Assembly (NCBI RefSeq): GCF_048320135.1
Contig: NZ_CP182947.1
Location: 4,154,001 to 4,218,000, forward strand
DNA from: Ideonella_A sakaiensis_A
GTDB lineage: Bacteria; Pseudomonadota; Gammaproteobacteria; Burkholderiales; Burkholderiaceae_C
Direction of reading: 5' to 3'
DNA: 64,000 nt
Position 1 is the first letter of the stretch; every line of letters starts with the position of its first letter. Below the pieces are notes generated by a model. It was not told the DNA's origin, did no database searches, and saw only the letters and a list, made by a program, of their open reading frames with translations. A program made the position numbers and the translations under genes. Below are positions 8,542-16,608 of the stretch, piece after piece.

Positions 8542-9690
8542 TCAGTGGAATGCAGACACGCCAAGCACCTCGCGCCCGATGATGAGCGTCTGGATCTCGG
8601 TCGTACCCTCCGGGATAAGCGCGCCGCGGGTATCGCGGAAGATGCGCTCGATTGGCAGTTCTTCGCTGTAGCCCGAGCCTCCGTGTACCTGCAGCGCCAT
8701 GCCTGCCACCTCATGTGCCGCCTCGGCAGCGTAGAGCTTGGCGATCGAGCATTCGGTGCGTGCGCTGCCGCCCTGGTCGAGCGCCCAGGCGGCGCGGTAA
8801 CCCAGTGCACGTGCCGCTTCGCAGCGCACCATCATGTCGACGATCAGTTTCTGCACCAGCTGGAAGCTGGCGATGGGCTTGCCGAACTGCTTGCGCTGCT
8901 TCGAGTAGTCGATCGACAGGTCGAGCGCGCAGCGTGCTGCCCCGACCGCGCCCATCGCCACGTTCAGCCGGCCGAAATTCAAGCCGGTAAGGATGGCCTT
9001 CAGGCCTTTGCCTTCGCGGCCCAGCAAATTGGCCTTCGGCACTGCGGCGTCGTTGAAGCCGAGCTGCGAGGTGCCGGTGGCGCGGATGAACATCACGTCG
9101 GCACGCCGCGCCTCGTACTGCGTCTGCGCGCGGTCGACGATGAACAGGCTGATGCCGCCGTCACAGGTCGCGCTGAAGGTGCGCGCCACCAGCACGCCGA
9201 AATTGCCGTGGATGCCGTTGGTGATCCACAGCTTGTTGCCATTGACGAGGTAATGGTCGCCCTTGTCTTCAGCGCGGGTCTCGATGCCGGCGACGTTGGA
9301 GCCGTGATTGGGCTCGGTGATGGCCATCCAGTGCTTCAGCTGGCCCGCAAGCAGCGGCTTCAGATAACGTTGCTGCTGGTCGGGCGTGCCATGTCGGTGC
9401 AGCAGCTGCGCCAGGATGTTCAGCGAGTTCATCATCACGCGCAGCGACAGCCAGCAGTATCCGGCTTCCTCCATCAGGATCGCCCAGTCGGCGTACGTCA
9501 TCGCATAGCCGCCGGCTTCCTCGGGCAACAGGCCGCCCAGGTAGCCAAACGGCTGCAACTGAGGCAGCAGATCCCAGGCGAATTCGCGTTGCTGCTCGCA
9601 CTCGAGCACGCGCGGCGCGACGCGCTCGCGCATGAAGCGTCGCACCGATTCGCGCATCGCGTCCTGTTCGGGCGTAAATCCGAAATCCAT
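8542..9690 (-). CDS. Acyl-CoA dehydrogenase, MCAD/SCAD-type catalytic base
   Basis: This 382-residue flavoprotein should oxidise an acyl-CoA to the 2-enoyl-CoA. 'AITEPNHGSN' and 'WITNGIHGNFGVLVAR' mark the FAD/substrate region. The catalytic Glu is in 'LIPEGTTEIQ' near residue 360, the position used by short/medium-chain dehydrogenases; the isovaleryl-type position reads 'LNFGRLNVA' without Glu. The start at 9690 has GAGG at 8-bp spacing, better than the in-frame ATG at 9696. It is 16 bp downstream of the SDR gene. Confidence 0.9.
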   Translation of the reverse strand: MDFGFTPEQDAMRESVRRFMRERVAPRVLECEQQREFAWDLLPQLQPFGYLGGLLPEEAGGYAMTYADWAILMEEAGYCWLSLRVMMNSLNILAQLLHRHGTPDQQQRYLKPLLAGQLKHWMAITEPNHGSNVAGIETRAEDKGDHYLVNGNKLWITNGIHGNFGVLVARTFSATCDGGISLFIVDRAQTQYEARRADVMFIRATGTSQLGFNDAAVPKANLLGREGKGLKAILTGLNFGRLNVAMGAVGAARCALDLSIDYSKQRKQFGKPIASFQLVQKLIVDMMVRCEAARALGYRAAWALDQGGSARTECSIAKLYAAEAAHEVAGMALQVHGGSGYSEELPIERIFRDTRGALIPEGTTEIQTLIIGREVLGVSAFH

Positions 9691-9706
9691 GTCCATGACC
9701 TCGCTT

Positions 9707-10459
9707 TCAGGTGGCGTAACGCCCACCGGTCACGTGCAGTACCGCGCCGGTGATGTAGCCAGCGGCCTCGCTGGCAAGAAAGGCCGCGGCGCTGGCGATA
9801 TCGCACGGCGCGCCGAGTCGACCGATTGGCGTGCGGGCGATCGCGTTGTCCTTGATTTTCTGGTAATGCGGCAGATTGCGTACGCCATCGGTTTCGATGA
9901 AGCCGGGGGCAATGGTGTTGACCGTGATCTGGTCGCGGCCGAGCTCCAGCGCCAACGCGGCGCTGAAACCGAGGATGCCGGCCTTGGCTGCCGAATAATT
10001 GGCTTGGCCGGGATTTCCCAAATGTGCGCGCGACGAGATGTTGACAATGCGTCCCCAGTGCTGCGCGGCCATCACTGGCACCACCGCCTTGCTGCACAGG
10101 AAAGCGCCCTTCAGCACGGTGTCGACCACCGCGTCCCAGTCGGCTTCGCTCATGCGGGTGATGCGGGCGTCGCGCGCAAAGCCTGCGTTGTTTACCAGCA
10201 CGTGTACGCTTCCGAACGCCGCCACGGCGGCCTGCATCAAGTGCTCGACGTCCGCAGCCTTGGTCACGTCGGCAGCCACGCCGATGGCGCTGAAGCCGTC
10301 GCGTTGCAGTGCCGCGCAGCCCGCGGTCGCGGTGTCAGCGTCAATGTCGGTGACGACGATGCGCGCGCCCTCGGCGGCCAGCGCACGCGCGGTTGCAGCA
10401 CCGATTCCTCGGCCCGAGCCGGTGACGATGGCGACCTTGTCTTGCAGACCCAATTGCAT
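9707..10459 (-). CDS. SDR-family 3-hydroxyacyl-CoA dehydrogenase / FabG-like
   Basis: This 250-residue classical SDR has 'VTGSGRGIG' near residue 12, 'NNAG' near residue 88, the catalytic Ser in 'NISSRAHLG' and 'YSAAK' near residue 152. 'PGFIETDG' and the C-terminal 'GAVLHVTGG' are also typical. It should oxidise a 3-hydroxyacyl-CoA with NAD(P). The ATG at 10459 follows GGAG; a TTG immediately upstream is less likely. It is the first gene of the minus-strand operon that runs to the hydrolase, and its promoter region contains operator-like site A. Confidence 0.9.
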   Translation of the reverse strand: MQLGLQDKVAIVTGSGRGIGAATARALAAEGARIVVTDIDADTATAGCAALQRDGFSAIGVAADVTKAADVEHLMQAAVAAFGSVHVLVNNAGFARDARITRMSEADWDAVVDTVLKGAFLCSKAVVPVMAAQHWGRIVNISSRAHLGNPGQANYSAAKAGILGFSAALALELGRDQITVNTIAPGFIETDGVRNLPHYQKIKDNAIARTPIGRLGAPCDIASAAAFLASEAAGYITGAVLHVTGGRYAT

Positions 10460-10871
10460 CAAAACTCCGTGACTTTCCGTATTCCACAGGCGGATACCAG
10501 TGCATCAGCGTGCCAATCGACCGCCAATGCCCGGGCCGAAGAATCCCCGATCTGCAGGAGTAGCAGGCGAGCCCCGATACCTGTCGTACCGTCGTCTCGA
10601 CGAGTCGACTTGCCGGCAGGATAACATTTAACAAACAAACGTTAGATTGACAAGGACGAGAATTGATGTGAACCTCCCGGGGTCTGAGATCGCTTTCGCA
10701 GTCGCGTACCGGTGCGAGAACCGCAGCCACATCGGCCAAGTCTCGCGTCCTCTCCCGGGAAGTGACCAAACCAGATCATCTTCATGTTTCAGGATTTGCG
10801 ACGCGGCGCGCCAACACGTCGGAGGTATTTCAACGCCGGCCAGGCCTCGTACTGGTCACCCGGAGAACCTG
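10460..10871. promoter_or_regulatory. Divergent promoter region between SDR operon and acyl-CoA dehydrogenase
   Basis: This 412-bp gap separates a minus-strand operon (start 10459) from a plus-strand gene (start 10872). It is visibly AT-rich around 10618-10652, unlike the surrounding coding DNA. It holds operator-like site A and a TTGACA at 10647-10652. No convincing -10 box follows TTGACA at 16-18 bp. No coding sequence with family similarity is visible. Confidence 0.6.
10632..10649 (+). promoter_or_regulatory. Operator-like site A of shared 18-bp motif
   Basis: The sequence is CAAACAAACGTTAGATTG. It matches sites at 14804, 41663, 46801 and 60390 with the consensus CWAACWAACGTTTGAT. The arms resemble an interrupted palindrome (C-N-AAC ... 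GTT-N-G), as TetR-type repressors often bind. It lies between two divergent units and could control both. Confidence 0.6.
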
Positions 10872-12035
10872 ATGACCATACTCGGCGCTGAACAGCAGTC
10901 CATTCGCGACGCAGTGTTGCATCTTTGCAGGGATTTCGGTGATCCGTACTGGTTGGATCGCGACCGTGATGGTGAGTACCCGTGGGCTTTCCAGCGGGCA
11001 ATGGCCCGCGATGGCTGGTTGGGCGTGGCAATGCCCGTGGAATTTGGCGGCTCGGGTCTCGGCGTGACTGAAGGCGCGCTGACCATGCAGGCGGTGGCTG
11101 AGTCGGGCGGATGCATGAGTGCCGCGTCCTCGATTGCCTTCTGTGTGTTTGCCCCCAAGGTAATTGTCGAATTCGGCACCGCCGAACAGAAGGCGCGGAT
11201 GCTGCCCCCCATCATCAAAGGCGAGGTGATTTCTACCTTCAGCATCACCGAGCCCGACGCGGGCCTCGATACCACCAGTATCCGAACCATGGCCGTTCGC
11301 AAGGGCGATCACTACGAGGTGAAAGGCCGTAAGGTTTGGGCTTCGCTCGCGCAACGTGCCGACAAGCTCATGCTGCTCGCACGCACCACGCCAAAGGCAG
11401 AGTGCGAGCGGCCCACCGACGGTCTGTCACTTTTTTATACCGATTTCGACCGAAGCCGCTGCGAGGCCCGAGAGATCGAGAAGATGGGTCGCAAATGCGT
11501 CGATTCCAACGAGTTGTTCATCGACGGCATAGAAATTCCGGTCGAAGATCGGATCGGCGAGGAAGGAAAGGGCTTTGGCTATCTGCTCAAGGGCCTGAAT
11601 CCTGAGCGCATCGTGCTGGCTGCCATCGCAGTGGGTATCGGCCGTGCCGCCCTTGCCAAGGCCGTTCGATATGCCAAGGACCGTGTTGTTTTCGGCCGCC
11701 AGATCGGCATGAACCAATCAATCCAGCATCCGCTGGCGGTGAACTGGATGGAACTGGAGGCGGCCAATCTGATGATGTTGCGCGCAGGAGACCTCTACGA
11801 TACGGGCCAGCCTTGTGGATCGGAAGCCAACGCGGCCAAGTTCCTGGCGGCCGAGGCCGGCTTCAAGGCCTGTACACAGGCGGTCATGACCCATGGTGGC
11901 TTCGGTTATGCCAAAGAGTTCCATGTCGAACGCTATCTCCGCGAATCAATGATTCCGCGTATCGCGCCGGTGAGCCGCGAGTTGATCATGTGTTACATCG
12001 CCGAGCGCGAACTGGGACTGCCAACTTCCTACTGA
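10872..12035 (+). CDS. Acyl-CoA dehydrogenase, isovaleryl-CoA dehydrogenase-type catalytic base
   Basis: This 387-residue flavoprotein has 'SITEPDAGLDTTSI' near residue 125 and 'KVWASLAQRADKLMLLART'. The Glu in 'LNPERIVLAA' near residue 244 sits at the catalytic position of isovaleryl/long-chain dehydrogenases; the MCAD position reads 'RIAPVSRELI' without Glu. It ends in 'LGLPTSY', an ending shared with 21244, 50873 and 57126 ('PRSY', 'PKSY'). The ATG at 10872 has GGAG at 8-bp spacing; an in-frame extension to 10647 is not protein-like. It appears monocistronic and faces the SDR operon across site A. Confidence 0.9.
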   Translation: MTILGAEQQSIRDAVLHLCRDFGDPYWLDRDRDGEYPWAFQRAMARDGWLGVAMPVEFGGSGLGVTEGALTMQAVAESGGCMSAASSIAFCVFAPKVIVEFGTAEQKARMLPPIIKGEVISTFSITEPDAGLDTTSIRTMAVRKGDHYEVKGRKVWASLAQRADKLMLLARTTPKAECERPTDGLSLFYTDFDRSRCEAREIEKMGRKCVDSNELFIDGIEIPVEDRIGEEGKGFGYLLKGLNPERIVLAAIAVGIGRAALAKAVRYAKDRVVFGRQIGMNQSIQHPLAVNWMELEAANLMMLRAGDLYDTGQPCGSEANAAKFLAAEAGFKACTQAVMTHGGFGYAKEFHVERYLRESMIPRIAPVSRELIMCYIAERELGLPTSY

Positions 12036-12189
12036 ATACGGGGGGCCCAACTGATGTGTACCAGGGGAAGGGCTGCATAAATCGTCATCGAATGTGCTTG
12101 GTTGAAGTCGGGGGCCCGATTGAATCGTGTGCCTCATCACCGCTGCCACATTGCTTGCTTCTCTTTTTTGCAGAGCCCAACAATATTGT

Positions 12190-13221
12190 TTACCTCAGGG
12201 CTTCGGCGAATGCGTTCAGTACCGTTGTTCCCGCCTTGCCACGCTTGTCCAGTCCATCCGCCCAAGTCTTGCTGACACTGGTCTGCATTTCGCGCAATCC
12301 AGGCTTGTCGGCCGCAGGCAGAGTTACAAGTGTGACACCGACCTTTTGCAGTTTGTTGATATTTTCAGCTTCTTCGCGGTCGGCGAACACGCAGCCGCGC
12401 TTGCTGAGCTCTTCGCCCATGTCGGCCAGCACCTTTTGAACGTCAGGCGACAGCGTCTTCCATTTGCGTTCGCTCATCACGTAGTTCGCGACGAAGCTGC
12501 CGAAGTTTTCGCCGACGGTGAAATATTTGGCAATCACGTCCAGCCCATAGGCGGGGACACTGCCGATCGGCAATACGGCGCCATCCACTGTGCGACGCGA
12601 CATCGCCTCGTTGAGCTCCGGGGTGGGCATCTGGATCGGGACTGCGCCCAGCTTTCTCAACGCCAGTTCCTTCGGGGCGCCGCTGGTTCGGATCTTCATG
12701 CCGGCGAGATCCTTGACGCTGGCGAATTTCGCAGTGGTGACCAGCTGGTACGGCGGCAATACGATCGAAAACAGCACGCGAACGCCATTCGGCGCGAACT
12801 CTTCTTGATCGAGCAAACCGCCAGGCTTGGCAATCTTCCAGTACGCCATGGTCACCGGACAGGCCGACGGCGAGGCGGTTGGCAGTGGCAATTCGCCGAC
12901 CGCCGCGAGGGGCATCTTGTCGCTCACGAAACCGGGCGCTACGTATGCGATGTCGGTAACCCCGGAGACGGCAAGGGACAGGAGGTCCTTCGCCTTGCCA
13001 AGTTGCTCGGCTGGGTAGTACTCGAACTCGACCTTCTGGTTGGTTCGCGCCGACACCTGCTCCATCATGTACTTGGTGATGTTCAGCGATATCCAGTGCG
13101 TCGCCGGGAACGAGTCGGCGACCCGCAGCTTGATCTGCTGAGCTGCGCTGGCTTGACTGAATCCGGTCAGAACCGCGAACGACACACTGATGAGAGCGAA
13201 GTCTTTCAGGTGTTTTTTCAT
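12190..13221 (-). CDS. TRAP-type transporter periplasmic solute-binding protein (DctP family), orphan
   Basis: This 343-residue protein starts with a Sec signal peptide (MKKHLKDFALIS...TGFSQASA, likely cleavage near residue 26). It continues with the DctP fold: 'LRVADSFPATHWISLNITKYM', 'FEYYPAEQLGKAKDLLSLAVSG', then 'VKDLAGMKIRTSGAPKEL' near residue 165, where the conserved Arg that binds the carboxylate lies. TRAP systems import carboxylates using a small (DctQ) and a large (DctM) membrane protein, and neither is in the window. It might deliver the organic acid degraded here to a TRAP permease elsewhere. GGAG precedes the ATG with 8-bp spacing. Confidence 0.88.
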   Translation of the reverse strand: MKKHLKDFALISVSFAVLTGFSQASAAQQIKLRVADSFPATHWISLNITKYMMEQVSARTNQKVEFEYYPAEQLGKAKDLLSLAVSGVTDIAYVAPGFVSDKMPLAAVGELPLPTASPSACPVTMAYWKIAKPGGLLDQEEFAPNGVRVLFSIVLPPYQLVTTAKFASVKDLAGMKIRTSGAPKELALRKLGAVPIQMPTPELNEAMSRRTVDGAVLPIGSVPAYGLDVIAKYFTVGENFGSFVANYVMSERKWKTLSPDVQKVLADMGEELSKRGCVFADREEAENINKLQKVGVTLVTLPAADKPGLREMQTSVSKTWADGLDKRGKAGTTVLNAFAEALR

Positions 13222-13421
13222 TTTGCTGTCTCCAAGTCGAAGGTGTGCGCACGGCCATTGCCGCCACGGTGGTGGTATTTCACAATCAGGGCTTTCGGCA
13301 TCTGCCTCACTGAACGACCGGGCGCCAGTTGATCACTGCTGGCATTCGGGAATGCCCACCTTTCCGGCTGCCTCGACGAGCAGGAGGCCGGCGCGCATCC
13401 GCGCTCGCCAAGCAGGAACTT

Positions 13422-14546
13422 TCAGCGGACAACATGTGTTTCCAGCCAGCAAGCCGCGCCATCGTGTTCGCCGATGAACGGGGCCGGATCGGGTCGTCCA
13501 GCCGGTGTGCGACTGAAACGTGGTGCAGGTGACGGTTGCACCACGCCCTCGCTCTCGAAGAAAGTCTCGCGGGCCAGGTTGTGAGGGTGCCGGGCAGCGT
13601 CGCCTGTGCTGAGCACCGGCGCGAAGCAGACATCGGTGGCTTCAAACAAGCTGCACCAGTACGCGCTGCTTTGCGAACGGAAGATCGCCACCATCCGGGC
13701 CTTCAGCGCCGGCCATGCGGCCGGGTCGCGCTGGCGCTGGAACTCGGGTTCGGTGATGCCGAGCTTGTCGAGCAGCAGGGCATAGAACTGAGGCTCGAGT
13801 GCACCGATGGATATCCACTCGCCGTCGGCGCATTCGTAGGTGTCGTAGAAATGCGATCCGCCGTCGAGCAGATTGGATTCGCGTTCGTCTTTCCAATGGC
13901 CGACGCCACGCAGTTCACAGACGATCGAGGTCAGCAGCGCGGCGCCATCAAGCACCGCGGCATCGACCACCTGGCCGAGCCCTGAACGGCGCGCTTCGAG
14001 CAGGGCGCAGACGATGCCGAATGCGAGCATCATGCCTCCCCCGCCGAGGTCGCCGACCATCGCCGCGGGAGCGATCGGGCCGCCTTTCTTGCGGCCAATC
14101 GTGGCCAGCGCACCGGACAGCGCGATGTAATTGATGTCGTGGCCCGCCGCCTGCGCCAGCGGTCCGTCCTGACCCCAGCCGGTCATGCGACCGATCACGA
14201 GGCGTGGATTGCGCACCAGAAGCTGCTCCGGGCCCAGCCCGAGCCGCTCCAGGACGCCCGGCCGATAACCTTCGATCACGGCATCTGCGCCATCGATCAT
14301 TGCCAGAACCTTGTCGCGGTCCTGCGCTGACTTCAGGTCTACCGCCACCGAACGGCGGCCACGGTGCAGCACGCTGCGTCGGCCGCTGGCCAGAAAGGCG
14401 GGTTCTCCTCGATCCTTGCCTTTGTCGGCTTTGCGGTCGAGGCGGATCACATCGGCTCCCATGTCTGCCAGCATCATCGCGCAAAACGGCCCGGGGCCGA
14501 TGCCACCGAACTCAACCACTCTCAAGCCTGCGAGGGGACCGCTCAT
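13422..14546 (-). CDS. Alpha-methylacyl-CoA racemase-like CaiB/BaiF family protein
   Basis: This 374-residue family III CoA-transferase fold protein resembles alpha-methylacyl-CoA racemase (AMACR/MCR). The N-terminus 'GIGPGPFCAMMLADMGADVIRLDR' (two parts, residues 15-38), 'AGHDINYIALSG' near residue 132 (racemase catalytic His) and 'MVGDLGGGGM' near residue 160 (catalytic Asp) match that group. AMACR interconverts (R)- and (S)-2-methylacyl-CoA so that methyl-branched chains can enter beta-oxidation. The gene lies 200 bp downstream of the TRAP protein gene on the same strand and faces a CoA ligase across site E. The start at 14546 lacks a strong ribosome-binding site. Confidence 0.85.
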   Translation of the reverse strand: MSGPLAGLRVVEFGGIGPGPFCAMMLADMGADVIRLDRKADKGKDRGEPAFLASGRRSVLHRGRRSVAVDLKSAQDRDKVLAMIDGADAVIEGYRPGVLERLGLGPEQLLVRNPRLVIGRMTGWGQDGPLAQAAGHDINYIALSGALATIGRKKGGPIAPAAMVGDLGGGGMMLAFGIVCALLEARRSGLGQVVDAAVLDGAALLTSIVCELRGVGHWKDERESNLLDGGSHFYDTYECADGEWISIGALEPQFYALLLDKLGITEPEFQRQRDPAAWPALKARMVAIFRSQSSAYWCSLFEATDVCFAPVLSTGDAARHPHNLARETFFESEGVVQPSPAPRFSRTPAGRPDPAPFIGEHDGAACWLETHVVR

Positions 14547-14878
14547 GCGAAGTCTGCTTTCACATTCGTTCGTTCCATCAGCCCAGCGAGCGCTTGCACC
14601 GACGGCAATGTTTGACTTCGAATCTCAAGCCAGAGCCGGGCTGTGGCTGGGTTCGGGGGCGCGAACGCCTGGTGCAAGAACGCTGCTGCCGTGATCCGGC
14701 GGCGTGGTGACAGCCGTGAAGTGGCGCTGCCTGTGAAAGGTTGCTGTCGCAGGCGTTGCTACTCCATCGTTCATGGCAGCGAGACTAAGTCGCAGTTGCT
14801 TAACTGTCAAGCGTTAGATAGACTCGACAGCCAGCGCGGTCCTGTTTCGGCACCGCAACTGGAACACAACTGACTCGC
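14547..14878. promoter_or_regulatory. Divergent promoter region between racemase and CoA ligase
   Basis: This 332-bp intergenic stretch contains a candidate plus-strand promoter, TTGCTT (14796-14801), 17 bp, TAGACT (14819-14824), for the ligase at 14879. Operator-like site E (14804-14821) lies inside the spacer and overlaps the -10. No gene is visible in the gap. Confidence 0.5.
14804..14821 (-). promoter_or_regulatory. Operator-like site E of shared 18-bp motif
   Basis: Read on the minus strand the site is CTATCTAACGCTTGACAG, matching CWAACWAACGTTTGAT at most positions. It sits between the -35-like and -10-like boxes of the ligase promoter, the expected place for a repressor. Confidence 0.5.
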
Positions 14879-16429
14879 ATGGCAACCGCAATCTTCGCGC
14901 AAACACTGACAGTGGCCGACCTGTTGCGCAAGCAGGCGGTCACGAGATCAGGTTTTCCGGCGCTGCAAGACAGCCATGGCACGCTGAGTTATGGTGAACT
15001 CGATCAGATGGTCAACCGCTTGGCGCAGGCCTTGTTGGCTCGCGGTCTGAGCCCCGGCGACCGGGTGGCCGTGCTGGCCGAGAACCGTCACGAGTACGTC
15101 GTGCTGCAGCTGGCGGCGGCCAGCACCGGGGTCATCGTCGCTTGCCTGAACTGGCGCCTGATCGACGCGGAATTGAGGCATTGCATTCAACTCGTCGCGC
15201 CGCGGATGGTATTCGTGTCGGCGCGTCACTCCGCAATGCTGGCCCGCATTGACCATGGCGTGACCGATGTGGTCGAGATCGACACCCAGTTCGAGCCGCT
15301 GCTGGCCGGTATGTCGGCCATCGACCCGCAACTCGATATCGATCCTGAACAGGGTCTTGTCATCCTCTACACCAGCGGCACCACGGGACTGCCGAAAGGT
15401 GCCGTGATCAGCCAGCGCGCGATGGTGGCGCGGGCGATGTGTTTTGCCGCCGAATACGGGATCGGCGCCGAACACAGCTATGTAGCCTGGTCGCCTCTCT
15501 TCCACATGGCGGCGACCGACTTCGGCCTGGCGACGCTGATGATCGGTGGCAAACTTGTGGTGCATGACGGTCTCCGAATTGACCGGCTTTGCGCGGCGAT
15601 CGAGCGCGAATCAATCGGCTGGCTGGTGGCAATGCCCGGCATGATCGACGTGTTGATCGAAGGCCTGCAGCGCAACGCCACCAAGCCGCGCGGCGTGCGC
15701 GTGGTCGGCGCCATGGCCGATCTGGTGCCGCTGCAGCAGATTGCCGACCTGACCCGCTTGCTGAAGGCCCCCTATCTGAACAGTTTTGGCGCCACCGAAA
15801 CTGGCCTGGCACCTGCCTCGGGGGACCTGCTGGCCCCCGGCGTGGTTCCGCACAAGCTGACCAAGCGGGAGTCTGGATTCTGCCGCGTACGTCTCGTCGA
15901 TGGCGAAGACAACGATGTGCCGGATGGCACTCCGGGCGAAGCCGCGCTGCGCGGCCCGATGCTGTTCTCCGGCTACTGGAACGCGCCTGAAGTGAATGCG
16001 CACGATTTCCGCGGTGGCTGGTATCACATGGGGGACCTGTTCGTGCGTCACCCCGATGGCACGCTCGATTTTGTCGACCGAGCCAAGTACCTGATCAAAT
16101 CCGGCGGAGAGAACATCTATCCGGCCGAGATCGAACGGGTGCTGCTGGCCCAATCTGCCGTGGCCGACGCGGTGATCGTGCGCCAACGCGATGCCCGCTG
16201 GGGCGAGGTGCCGGTGGCGTACGTTGCCTTCAGGCCGGGCGCGGGCCGTGACGTCGAGGCACTGCAGGCCAGCTGCCGTGAGCAGTTGTCGAGTTACAAG
16301 GTTCCGAAAGCCATCCGGGTAGTGGATCTGGCGGCCTTTCCGCGCAGCAGCAGCGGCAAGATCCAGCGCCATGAAATCGAGCGCCTCTGGCTGAAGCCGG
16401 CCAATGCCGGGGAAGCCGACAACGCATGA
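14879..16429 (+). CDS. Acyl-CoA ligase (AMP-forming)
   Basis: This 516-residue ANL-family ligase has the P-loop 'LYTSGTTGLPKGAVIS' near residue 163, 'NSFGATETG' near residue 300, the hinge 'MGDLFVRHPDGTLDFVDRAK' and 'IKSGGENIYPAEIE' near residue 403. The intact catalytic-lysine motif is 'SSSGKIQRHEI' near residue 493. It should activate a carboxylic acid to its CoA thioester and is probably the entry enzyme for the operon that follows. The ATG at 14879 lacks a clear Shine-Dalgarno sequence. A 179-bp gap separates it from the thiolase gene. Confidence 0.9.
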   Translation: MATAIFAQTLTVADLLRKQAVTRSGFPALQDSHGTLSYGELDQMVNRLAQALLARGLSPGDRVAVLAENRHEYVVLQLAAASTGVIVACLNWRLIDAELRHCIQLVAPRMVFVSARHSAMLARIDHGVTDVVEIDTQFEPLLAGMSAIDPQLDIDPEQGLVILYTSGTTGLPKGAVISQRAMVARAMCFAAEYGIGAEHSYVAWSPLFHMAATDFGLATLMIGGKLVVHDGLRIDRLCAAIERESIGWLVAMPGMIDVLIEGLQRNATKPRGVRVVGAMADLVPLQQIADLTRLLKAPYLNSFGATETGLAPASGDLLAPGVVPHKLTKRESGFCRVRLVDGEDNDVPDGTPGEAALRGPMLFSGYWNAPEVNAHDFRGGWYHMGDLFVRHPDGTLDFVDRAKYLIKSGGENIYPAEIERVLLAQSAVADAVIVRQRDARWGEVPVAYVAFRPGAGRDVEALQASCREQLSSYKVPKAIRVVDLAAFPRSSSGKIQRHEIERLWLKPANAGEADNA

Positions 16430-16608
16430 GGACGGCCGCATCTATTGATTTCAGATCGAAGGTCGCAGCCGGCGCTGGCGCGATTCCCGTGTGCCGTCTG
16501 CTCGACCAAGCGCCGCAGCTGGGCGGTGGCGGCCGAGAGCAGGCTGCCGAGGCTTTGCCGCCCATTGGCGGCCAAATTCCAATGTGCTGAAAGCAGGGAG
16601 GTTCTTTA

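Noticed and set aside
8446..9753. Plus-strand frame of 435 codons opposite the acyl-CoA dehydrogenase
   Set aside because: It is a mirror of a gene with complete catalytic motifs on the other strand; high G+C content makes long antisense frames common here.
12036..12189. Possible terminator or repeat (two GGGGGCCC blocks, TCTTTTTT tract) between converging genes
   Set aside because: The blocks are not in a stem that ends in the T tract, so no reliable hairpin could be drawn.
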